From Lacticaseibacillus hulanensis (lineage in GTDB: Bacteria; Bacillota; Bacilli; Lactobacillales; Lactobacillaceae), in assembly GCF_004010095.1 (NCBI RefSeq), contig NZ_RRYD01000001.1:122746-186745 (forward strand): a stretch of 64,000 nucleotides of DNA. The letters run 5' to 3'. The position numbers and the translations under genes were made by a program. A model generated the notes under the pieces. That model had not been told where the DNA came from and did no database searches. It was given only the letters and a program-made list of their open reading frames with translations. This document shows positions 1 through 6,886 of this stretch, one piece after another. The first letter of the stretch is position 1. Each line of letters starts with the position of its first letter.

Positions 1-105
1 CCGAACATCGAGTTCGAAATTTCCTTCTTCGGCCCCGTGATTGGGACACACTTAGGCGAAAAGGCGATCGCGCTCGCTTGGATGAAGGACTTCACCAAAG
101 CTTAA
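1..105 (+). CDS. DegV family fatty-acid-binding protein, C-terminal end (truncated by window edge)
   Basis: The window opens inside a + strand reading frame that gives 34 residues and a TAA stop. The segment FFGPVIGTHLGEKAIALAW matches the conserved C-terminal DegV pattern, in which an I-G-P-V-I-G-T-H run closes the lipid-binding pocket. DegV (FakB-type) proteins bind a fatty acid, and some present it to the FakA kinase for phospholipid synthesis. A second, complete DegV gene lies at 25540-26382, so this organism has at least two. The gene is cut by the window edge and is not a pseudogene on this evidence. A terminator follows closely. Confidence 0.75.
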   Translation, partial: PNIEFEISFFGPVIGTHLGEKAIALAWMKDFTKA

Positions 106-120
106 TTCAGTGCTTTCATC

Positions 121-153
121 AAAAGGCTAGGGCAGACGTCCTGGCCTTTTTTT
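121..153 (+). terminator. Rho-independent terminator after the DegV gene
   Basis: Arms AAAAGGCTAGG (121-131) and CCTGGCCTTTT (140-150) pair with one G-U wobble around an 8-nt loop, and the right arm runs into a T tract. It lies 15 bases past the DegV stop codon. Confidence 0.85.
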
Positions 154-322
154 GGTGAAGAAGACAAAAACTAATAATACGTGAATAGTTCATTGACTGG
201 CAACTGGTCGAATATGTGAACGAAACAGCCTTAAAATCGCCATGAACCAAATTCACAAGTTGTCACAGAGATATTGTGAACAGCATCACAGGCCAAATAA
301 AATAGAATGTGAGGAAATAGAC

Positions 323-880
323 ATGATTGACTTTGAACCAACCCCAGGCAAGATTGAGTCCGCCGAAACCGCATATGAGGGCCCTATTTTTAGCGTCCGC
401 AAGCAAGTTATCACCACTCCGGATGGGCTGACGGTGCACCGGGACCTCATTGACCACGCACCAGCAGTGGTGATTCTCGCACTCACCGCTGATCGCAAGG
501 AGGCCCTAATCGCACGCGAATATCGGGTAGGGGTCAATCGTGAAGCCATCGCGCTGCCTGCTGGGCTGATTAATCCCGGTGAAACCCCAGAAGAAGCAGC
601 ACGCCGTGAACTGGCGGAGGAGACGGGCTACGAAATGCAAAGCTTGGAGCCACTGCTCACCATCACCGCGAGCGAGGGCATGACCAATGAGCTGCAGCAT
701 TGCTTCGCCGCCACGATTGATCCAGAAAAGCGCACGGACAAGCATTTCGACGCAGACGAGTTCGTCACGACCGAATTAGTAGCCGTCAGCGACATCTTGG
801 CGGCAATCAAAACCGGCAAAATTACATCAGCGCAGACCATTGCAACCGTCATGTACTGGCTGCACGAAAACCAAATCTGA
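323..880 (+). CDS. nudF: Nudix hydrolase, ADP-ribose pyrophosphatase type
   Basis: The 185-residue protein should hydrolyse ADP-ribose to AMP and ribose 5-phosphate, a cytosolic house-cleaning reaction. It carries a perfect Nudix box (G-x5-E-x7-R-E-L-x-E-E-x-G-Y), starting at LPAGLINPGE near residue 83, with the two Mg-binding Glu of REL-EE present. I chose the ATG at 323 because GAGG (311-314) precedes it at normal spacing. The frame is open upstream to 242, but that extension has poor sequence and no ribosome-binding site. The gene stands alone between two terminators. The ADP-ribose subtype is inferred from length and the MIDFEPTPGKIESAETAYEG-like N terminus; other nucleoside-diphosphate sugars remain possible. 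Confidence 0.88.
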   Translation: MIDFEPTPGKIESAETAYEGPIFSVRKQVITTPDGLTVHRDLIDHAPAVVILALTADRKEALIAREYRVGVNREAIALPAGLINPGETPEEAARRELAEETGYEMQSLEPLLTITASEGMTNELQHCFAATIDPEKRTDKHFDADEFVTTELVAVSDILAAIKTGKITSAQTIATVMYWLHENQI

Positions 881-890
881 TTGTGTAAAG

Positions 891-926
891 CCACCAGCAA
901 TATGTTGCATATGCTGGTGGTTTTTT
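891..926 (+). terminator. Rho-independent terminator after nudF
   Basis: A 9-bp perfect stem, CCACCAGCA (891-899) with TGCTGGTGG (912-920), is followed by six T. It starts 10 bases past the nudF stop. Confidence 0.92.
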
Positions 927-1064
927 GATGTAGCAAATCTCAAGGCAGGGGGACATGCACTTCTAATACCGTTATTTAAATCTAAACATATTTATGGGGA
1001 TCCGCAATTTTCGGACGGAACTGCTCCCAAGCCAGGCTGCGCTCATATTTCCCAAAACATTGCT

Positions 1065-1093
1065 TTGCAGGCCTTTAGCGTGTGTGCTACAAT
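1065..1093 (+). promoter_or_regulatory. Promoter of the ArsR gene, predicting a leaderless mRNA
   Basis: TTGCAG (1065-1070) and TACAAT (1088-1093) are spaced by exactly 17 bases, a good vegetative sigma-factor promoter. Transcription would begin about 7 bases after the -10 element, which is at or next to the ATG at 1100. No Shine-Dalgarno sequence lies before that ATG. Confidence 0.7.
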
Positions 1094-1099
1094 TGTTCT

Positions 1100-1393
1100 A
1101 TGAATATAAAACAATCGATTAGCAATGATGAATTGCGCGTAAAAATCTTCAAGGCACTCGCAGACGAGAACCGTTTGGCCATAGTTCGCCTTCTACACGA
1201 AAATCACGACAACATGGAATACGGGAAACTCAGTGCTGCGTTCAATGTCGGCAAATCAACCATCTCTTATCACCTAAAGATCATGCATGAGGCCGGTTTA
1301 ATCACATTTGTTAAGCACGGGCAGTCTAAGGATGTGCAATTAAACAAGATGGTTTTCGATGGCGTATTGCCAGGATTCCTAGCAACTTTGTGA
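1100..1393 (+). CDS. ArsR family winged-helix transcriptional regulator
   Basis: A 97-residue single-domain protein. The N-terminal helix KIFKALADENRLAIVRLL is the ArsR family signature, and the recognition helix lies in NVGKSTISYHLKIMHEAGLI, followed by the beta wing. It has no cysteines, so the classical ELCVCDL metal site is absent and metal sensing by thiols is excluded; it may sense another ligand or act as a plain repressor. The ATG at 1100 is chosen because the family alignment begins there. An in-frame GTG at 1082 would lie upstream of the -10 element. No ribosome-binding site is visible. It is followed by 1.2 kb without a credible gene, then a DHA2 exporter that it might control, although that link is speculative. 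Confidence 0.85.
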   Translation: MNIKQSISNDELRVKIFKALADENRLAIVRLLHENHDNMEYGKLSAAFNVGKSTISYHLKIMHEAGLITFVKHGQSKDVQLNKMVFDGVLPGFLATL

Positions 1394-2573
1394 GACAAAG
1401 TGGGTGCAAGTGCCTCGGTTTGATGATTTTAAAACTATTGTAGCAACGCTGGCACCACGTGAGTATTGGTGTAATCATGCTTTTCCGTCGAGAAATTTGG
1501 CAAATGTACCATCCTTCATGTATTTTTCTATTTTTCGCGTGTTACGCGTGCTCGTGGTAATCCCAGCGTTATTTATCTGTGGTTGTGTCAGCCAATGTGC
1601 AACCGAATTTTGCGGTTTGCAAACTCGCAACCAACGTGGTGCCTCATAATTTGGATTCTCTGTTTTAGCATGATGTTGCACGGTAATGTGTGGTAGTTGA
1701 AGTTTGACCAACTTGGGTTAGACCAAAATTCGCGTAAGCACTCGTTGGTGACTACCAGTTAAGCAGCAAGTTGGTCGAAGGTGCCAATGACTTGAATTCG
1801 GGCAGCATGCAGTCTGAATTATTTGCGGGTGCGCCGGCAAAACCATTTTCGGCGTCGGTCACTTAATTGCACGCTTCGATCAGTTGCTCAGCTAACCGAG
1901 TGAACATGTGCTTAGAATTGACGTCTCAGGTCGAGATAATCGGCTGCATCGGAGGCTTGGGTGCTGGCTGCCACGCACGATGCTTCAATTCGCTGATTAT
2001 TGCTTATTTGGCTCGCATTTGTGGTAGTGGGGTGGTTAAAGATGCCGGCGCTATTTTCTATATTTTCTAGTTTACATAATATATATTATACGCAGAAGAC
2101 ACGTCAGATATAATTAGTGCACGCACTAATTAATCATCTAAATGCACCCCGGCGCTTGCCGCCGCGGTTTGCGGTGCCTGGTCGCCTGTCCGAATTCAGC
2201 CAGAATAATTCTCGCACACAGATTATTTAGTATCTGAACTCACACAACCGTTAATTACTACCACGCACCAGCGTCTTGCTGTAGAACCATCCGCCGACGC
2301 GCCAGCGTACAGGTCAAAGCTGATTGACACTACCGAATGCGGCGCACAACCACACAATGCTAGATTTTTACCCACAGACACGATTCTGGCGACTTGCGGT
2401 ATTTTCCCGAATTTTTGACATTATCCGGCTGCTCAATCATTCCAAAAGCACCTGCAAAGTATCGCGTTTGTCCGTTACGTCATGATTCCTTCATAAATTT
2501 AATGTATAGTTAACATATTGTCTTAACATTTCGAACACTTTTACCAAATTCAACGCAGAAAGAAGCTATCTTA
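1394..2573. other. 1.18-kb stretch with no credible gene
   Basis: Only short open frames occur here, at about 1404-1649 (+), 1475-1711 (-) and 1867-2070 (+). None has a ribosome-binding site or a recognisable family. Base composition is more AT-rich and uneven than in the flanking genes. It holds a 10-bp inverted repeat pair (1706-1715 and 1767-1776), an AT palindrome near 2078-2090, a 22-bp palindrome at 2111-2132, and the exporter's upstream region, where TTAACAT occurs twice (2510-2516 and 2523-2529). It may be the remains of deleted genes, or house a small RNA that I cannot see. Confidence 0.6.
2111..2132. repeat. 22-bp near-perfect palindrome, operator-like
   Basis: Arms TAATTAGTGC (2111-2120) and GCACTAATTA (2123-2132) are exact reverse complements around a 2-base centre. 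There is no following T tract, so it is not a terminator. The size and symmetry fit a dimeric repressor site. The nearest regulator is the ArsR gene, 700 bases upstream. Confidence 0.55.
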
Positions 2574-4028
2574 GTGACAAATGCACGTCCTGTAGACGTT
2601 AATGGACGTCCGTACAACCGCATATTAATGGTAATTACCTTATTAACAGGAACTTTTACAACTTTTCTAACGCAAACCATTCTGACCACCGCATTCCCAA
2701 CACTCATGCGCGACTTCAACATTGGCGCCAGCGCGGTCCAGTGGTTGACCACCGGATTCATGCTGGTCATGGGGATCATGATTCCAGTTTCCGCATGGCT
2801 GCTCGCGAAGTTCAACGTGAAATACCTCTATATCAGTGCAATTAGTCTGTTCTTACTTGGGACCATCATCTGCCGGTTTGCCGTCAGCTTCCCAATGCTA
2901 CTGGCGGGGCGGTTAATCCAGGCAGCTGGTGTTGGAATGTCGGCACCAACCTTCCAAAACGTGATGTACTCCATCTTTCCACCCCAAAAGCGTGGTAGCG
3001 CGATGGGTCTGGCCGGAATTGTTATCGGTCTGGCCCCCGCTGTCGGCCCCACTTTGTCCGGGTGGGTCTTACTCCACCACGGTTGGCGCTCACTGTTTTC
3101 CATCATTATTCCTATCGCCATCCTCGTCATTATTGCCGCATCATTCACGATGCGTAAGGTGCTGACGACAACCAACCCGAAGATTGACAGTATTTCTGTC
3201 GTCATGTCGACGCTTGGGTTTGGTAGTGTTCTTTACGGCTTCTCGACAGTTGGTGATCGTGGTTGGGGCAGCCCAATCGTGCTCCTTGCGCTGGCAATTG
3301 GGGTCATCTTTGTCGCCCTGTTTGTCTACCGCCAGCTACACATGGACACTCCCCTGCTAGAGTTAAGGGTGTTCACCTCTCCCCTCTACACCCTATCCGT
3401 GATTCTGACCGCCGTTGCATTCATGTCGATGGTCGGGGTTGAGATGGTGCTACCGATGTACATTCAAACCATTCGCGGCGAAAGTGCGTTCCATTCTGGG
3501 TTGATTCTCTTACCTGGGGCCGTGATGATGGGGATTATGAGTCCCATCACCGGCCGGATTTTTGACCGCTTGGGCGCCAAACGCCTCTCCACCACCGGAT
3601 TGTTCCTGCTTCTGGTCGGGACGATGCCACTCATTGCGGTGGACGTTAACACCCCGATTGTGATTGTCACGGTCCTGTACGCTATTCGGATGTTCGGGAT
3701 TACCATGGTCACCATGCCCGTCACCACTGCCGGGATGAACGCCCTGCCCGCCAGTTTGATTAGCCACGGGACGGCGGTGAACAACACCGTACGCCAAATT
3801 GCCGCTTCAATTGGGACGGCCATCCTCGTTTCCGTCCTCTCTGTTGTGACCAAGGCGAATATGCCTGGTGCCGGGGTAAGTGCAGCGAGTGCAGCCGCAC
3901 AAATTCGCACCGCAACGGTAACGGGTTACCGCGCTGCGTTCGTCGTATCATTAATCTTCGCGGTGGTTGGCTTTATTCTGGCAACTCGCCTGCCTTCAGA
4001 CCGCATTGATCAGGAGGACATGAAATGA
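2574..4028 (+). CDS. DHA2-type drug:proton antiporter, major facilitator superfamily
   Basis: The 484-residue membrane protein has about 14 hydrophobic segments, the count of the DHA2 (EmrB/QacA/LmrB) branch, and should export drugs or other amphiphiles in exchange for protons. Segment 1 ends in the typical TTFLTQTILTTAFPTLM. Motif C-like Gly/Pro spacing occurs in GLAPAVGPTLSGW near residue 150. The start is a GTG at 2574 with AGAAAG about 10 bases upstream; no ATG gives as complete a first helix. The stop overlaps the next gene's start by 4 bases (ATGA), so the two are translationally coupled. Substrate cannot be told from sequence. Confidence 0.9.
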   Translation: MTNARPVDVNGRPYNRILMVITLLTGTFTTFLTQTILTTAFPTLMRDFNIGASAVQWLTTGFMLVMGIMIPVSAWLLAKFNVKYLYISAISLFLLGTIICRFAVSFPMLLAGRLIQAAGVGMSAPTFQNVMYSIFPPQKRGSAMGLAGIVIGLAPAVGPTLSGWVLLHHGWRSLFSIIIPIAILVIIAASFTMRKVLTTTNPKIDSISVVMSTLGFGSVLYGFSTVGDRGWGSPIVLLALAIGVIFVALFVYRQLHMDTPLLELRVFTSPLYTLSVILTAVAFMSMVGVEMVLPMYIQTIRGESAFHSGLILLPGAVMMGIMSPITGRIFDRLGAKRLSTTGLFLLLVGTMPLIAVDVNTPIVIVTVLYAIRMFGITMVTMPVTTAGMNALPASLISHGTAVNNTVRQIAASIGTAILVSVLSVVTKANMPGAGVSAASAAAQIRTATVTGYRAAFVVSLIFAVVGFILATRLPSDRIDQEDMK

Positions 4029-4495
4029 TTTTAATTCTCTTTGCCATACTGGCCCTCGCGTTCTTTATCATCATGGTGTTCATGCAGCACTCCAAGCTAC
4101 GTTCCATTCTGATTGCCGTTAGCGGCTGCCTGATGGTCGTTTGCGCCGTACTACTCACGCTCACCATGTCTACCCACCTTGGCTTCCAGAAGGTCACCAA
4201 AACGGCCACAGTTGCCTATTCCGCTGAAACACGCGTGACGAAGCATGGCCAAGGTGCCAGCTACACCGTTGTCGTCAAAAGTCCCTCTGGCCACCAGACC
4301 AAATACGTCAATGCGGGGCCGGATCAGACTGTAATCTTGCGCAAGGGCAACGCGGCGATGCTCCAATCCACCGTTACTAAGCGGCGCGCGAAGAACGGCT
4401 TCGTCAAATTCATGTATATGTACCTGGGCCTAGATAACCAGGTCATCAGTAGTCACACCGAAATCTCCGTTCCAGACTGGAAAACGGTCAAGTAG
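4025..4495 (+). CDS. DUF4811 membrane protein coupled to the exporter
   Basis: A 156-residue protein with two N-terminal transmembrane helices (about residues 1-20 and 27-48), followed by a roughly 105-residue beta-rich soluble domain with many Thr, Val and Lys, probably outside the membrane. It matches what I know as the DUF4811 family, often found next to DHA2 exporters in lactobacilli. It overlaps the exporter stop by 4 bases. No catalytic motif is visible. By analogy with membrane-fusion partners it might assist the exporter, but no function is established. Confidence 0.8.
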   Translation: MILILFAILALAFFIIMVFMQHSKLRSILIAVSGCLMVVCAVLLTLTMSTHLGFQKVTKTATVAYSAETRVTKHGQGASYTVVVKSPSGHQTKYVNAGPDQTVILRKGNAAMLQSTVTKRRAKNGFVKFMYMYLGLDNQVISSHTEISVPDWKTVK

Positions 4496-4532
4496 CAGAC
4501 AATGTAACCTGCTCTGACCGCAGCTTAAGCCA

Positions 4533-4570
4533 AAAAAATGCCCTGCAGCATCTGCTGCGGGGCATTTTTT
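4533..4570. terminator. Bidirectional terminator between DUF4811 (+) and ppaC (-)
   Basis: A long hairpin pairs TGCCCTGCAGCA with TGCTGCGGGGCA (one wobble), with an A run on the left and a T run on the right, so it can serve both converging genes. Confidence 0.88.
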
Positions 4571-4590
4571 CACTTGAATAAGTGTGGTTC

Positions 4591-5517
4591 TTAGTTGAAG
4601 GCTTCCGTGAGTTGTGGGACAACCTGCTTCTTGCGGGAAACAACGCCAGGCAAGTCAAGGCGCTTGTTAGCGTCAAACTTCTTGCCGAATGCTGCTTCAA
4701 CCTTGTCCGTTGCACCGAGGGCGAAACCGACAGAGTTGCTGTTCAGGATGTCGGTGGCAACCGTCAGGAACAGGCCGTAACCGTCTGCGTCAACTTCTGC
4801 CTGCATTGCGTCGGTGATTGCTGCTTGGCGGTCGTAGATTTCGTTCAAATCAACGGTGTTAATCTGCGCAACGCGAACCTTAACGCCGTTCATGTCGAAG
4901 GTCTTAGCGTCGCCGTCAATGAGCTCCTTGTCGGTGCGTGCGGCCAGGTTCGTCCCAGCCTTAAGCATCTTCAGACCGTATTCAGTCAGGTCAACGCCCG
5001 CGATTTCTTGGAGTTCAGCAAAAATCTGCTTGTCCTTTGCGGTCGTCGTTGGGCTCTTCAACAGCAGCGTGTCGGAAATCAAACCGGATGCCATGAGACC
5101 AGCAAGTGTTGGCGTTAATTCAAAGCCAGCTTCCTTGTACATTCCGTAGATGATGGAGTTGCAAGAACCCAGTGGCTGAATGTTCATGTACAGTGGTGCA
5201 GCCGTCTGGAAGTTAGCAATGCGGTGGTGGTCAATAACCTTGGCAATGGTAACCTGGTCGCGGTCGTCAACGGACTGCTGTGCTTCGTTGTGGTCAACGA
5301 GCTCAACGGTGTCTGTTTCGGGTGCAGCGGCGGTGATTACCCGTGGTGCATCAACCTTAAAGTAGTCAAGGGCAAACTTGGTTTCGTCGTTAGGGGTACC
5401 AAGTGCAACCGCCTCAACGTCGCTGTTACCACTCAGTTTTTCGTACTGGGCAAAGGTAATTGCGGAAGTTATTGCGTCGGTGTCTGGGCTCTTGTGCCCA
5501 AAAATCAAAGTAGACAT
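4591..5517 (-). CDS. ppaC: Manganese-dependent inorganic pyrophosphatase (family II)
   Basis: Cytosolic enzyme hydrolysing pyrophosphate to phosphate, which drives biosynthetic reactions. At 308 residues it has the expected family II length. The DHH phosphoesterase motifs are visible: [11 protein letters not shown] at residues 6-16, a DHNE segment in the middle of the N domain, the signature VIDHHR near residue 97, and the substrate-binding SRKKQ in the C-terminal DHHA2 domain. AGGAG lies 7-8 bases before the ATG. It has its own promoter (5548-5576) and is insulated from the upstream LysR gene by a terminator, so it is a single-gene unit. Confidence 0.96.
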   Translation of the reverse strand: MSTLIFGHKSPDTDAITSAITFAQYEKLSGNSDVEAVALGTPNDETKFALDYFKVDAPRVITAAAPETDTVELVDHNEAQQSVDDRDQVTIAKVIDHHRIANFQTAAPLYMNIQPLGSCNSIIYGMYKEAGFELTPTLAGLMASGLISDTLLLKSPTTTAKDKQIFAELQEIAGVDLTEYGLKMLKAGTNLAARTDKELIDGDAKTFDMNGVKVRVAQINTVDLNEIYDRQAAITDAMQAEVDADGYGLFLTVATDILNSNSVGFALGATDKVEAAFGKKFDANKRLDLPGVVSRKKQVVPQLTEAFN

Positions 5518-5547
5518 GAACAGATCTCCTTAAATGTATTTAAGTTC

Positions 5548-5576
5548 ATTGTGACCGGAATTTTACCCATTTTCAA
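5548..5576 (-). promoter_or_regulatory. Promoter of ppaC
   Basis: On the minus strand TTGAAA (5576-5571) and CACAAT (5553-5548) are separated by 17 bases. An inverted repeat, CCCATTTT / AAAATGGG (5566-5588), covers the -35 element. Confidence 0.65.
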
Positions 5577-5606
5577 GGGCAAAATGGGGATATTGCTGAA
5601 ACCACC

Positions 5607-5633
5607 AAAAAAATCGGCCGTGCCGATTTTTTA
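5607..5633 (-). terminator. Terminator after the LysR gene
   Basis: A 12-bp stem (5607-5618 with 5622-5633) has a 3-base loop and poly-A/poly-T ends on both sides. It begins 7 bases after the LysR stop and separates it from ppaC. Confidence 0.88.
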
Positions 5634-5640
5634 GGAGTCC

Positions 5641-6633
5641 TTATTTCGCGTTATCTGGCTTTGCAAGCAGGCGACTGCTGTCGGCAACAATGCGCGTCAG
5701 GTAGTCTTCCTCGGCAAGGTAAGCGTCCAATTCATCCAGGAAGTTGGCAATTCGTGGAATCTGGTCCTTCCCCTTCCGGAAGACAAAGCTCAGTTCAAAG
5801 TGAATCGCAGGGTTGAAGCTGGCTGCCTCGGCTGTGATTTCGTTCTGGTGCGCCACGTAGAAGCTTTCTGGAAGCGCAGTATCTACGTTCGTGCGGTTGG
5901 AGAATTCCGCAATCTGGAATGGCGTTGTGAACTGGGCAACCGGCTTAGGAATCGTTACCAGCTGGTTCTTGTACATTTCCCGCATGAGGTGGGACAGGAA
6001 GTAGTCATCCGGGTACGATACCCATGGGCTGTCGACGGTCTCGTTGAAGGACACCGTGTCCCGCCCAGCAAGCACATCATCATGGTGCAGGAACATGAGC
6101 TGCTCGTCGAAGATTGTGCGTGATTCGTATGGCTTCCAGTTCTTGATGGAATCGTCTGGCAGGTACATTACGGCCAGGTCAATCTGGTTGTTCTCAAGCC
6201 GTTCCCAGATTTCGCGCCGGGTCATCATCCGGAAGTTAACCGCAATGTCTGGGTGCATCTTGTAGTACTTAGCGATAAAGGCATTGAAAACAGAGTCCTC
6301 AACGGAAGCCAAAAAGCCGATTGAAATCGCACCGGACGTTGCACTGGTTGACCGCTGGATTTCGTCAGTCGCCTGGTTCAATACCTCGTAGATTTCCTGC
6401 GTTGCGGCAAGCATCGTAGCCCCCGCGTCAGATAAGTGCAGTTTTTTACCAACTGAGAAAAATAGTGGTGCCCCAACCGTGCGCTCAAGCTTCTTGATTT
6501 GCTGCGTCAATGCGGGCTGCGTAATCCCAAGAATCTGCGCCGCCTGCGTGTAATTCATGGTTTCTGCGAGCTGGAGGAAATAGCTGAGTGTCTTGGAAGA
6601 AAAAATGTTTTCCTGCTTCGTTTTCATCGTCAT
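5641..6633 (-). CDS. LysR-type transcriptional regulator
   Basis: 330 residues. The N-terminal winged helix-turn-helix spans about residues 12-75, with the classic YFLQLAETMNYTQAAQILGI and TQPALTQQIKKLE segments, followed by a linker helix and a periplasmic-binding-like effector domain (SIGFLASVEDSVF onward). The start is the ATG at 6633, with AAAGGAG 8 bases upstream. No divergent target gene exists: its upstream neighbour parC points the same way. A CGTTC-N5-GAACG inverted repeat lies 28-42 bases before the start and may be its own operator. The target genes and effector are unknown. Confidence 0.92.
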   Translation of the reverse strand: MTMKTKQENIFSSKTLSYFLQLAETMNYTQAAQILGITQPALTQQIKKLERTVGAPLFFSVGKKLHLSDAGATMLAATQEIYEVLNQATDEIQRSTSATSGAISIGFLASVEDSVFNAFIAKYYKMHPDIAVNFRMMTRREIWERLENNQIDLAVMYLPDDSIKNWKPYESRTIFDEQLMFLHHDDVLAGRDTVSFNETVDSPWVSYPDDYFLSHLMREMYKNQLVTIPKPVAQFTTPFQIAEFSNRTNVDTALPESFYVAHQNEITAEAASFNPAIHFELSFVFRKGKDQIPRIANFLDELDAYLAEEDYLTRIVADSSRLLAKPDNAK

Positions 6634-6851
6634 TGCTTCTCCTTTGGCTGATGACTATTGCGTTCAAACAGAACGTATGGATGCCAACCTTTTAACAATA
6701 ACTATAAGATAATCGTTAATAATTAGCAAGCGCTAACCACGCGATTTTTGCCACAACTACCAATTTTGTAATGATTTAACCGCGTAACAACTGTAACCGG
6801 TACCCTGACCATTAGTACGGCATCGGTTGATTGATTGGTTCGTGGCAAAAT

Positions 6852-6884
6852 AAAAGCCCGCAACAGTAAATGTCGCGGGCTCTG
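6852..6884 (-). terminator. Terminator after parC
   Basis: GCGGGCT (6875-6881) pairs with AGCCCGC (6855-6861), with an inner TGT/ACA pairing; on the minus strand the stem is followed by TTTTATTTT. It ends the parE-parC operon. Confidence 0.85.
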
Positions 6885-6886
6885 CT

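Noticed and set aside
242..322. N-terminal extension of the Nudix protein from an upstream ATG
   Set aside because: The extension has no ribosome-binding site, and its sequence does not fit the family, whereas GAGG precedes the ATG at 323.
1475..1711. A 78-codon minus-strand ORF in the gene-free stretch
   Set aside because: No ribosome-binding site, no recognisable family and unusual composition; kept only as part of the unexplained region.
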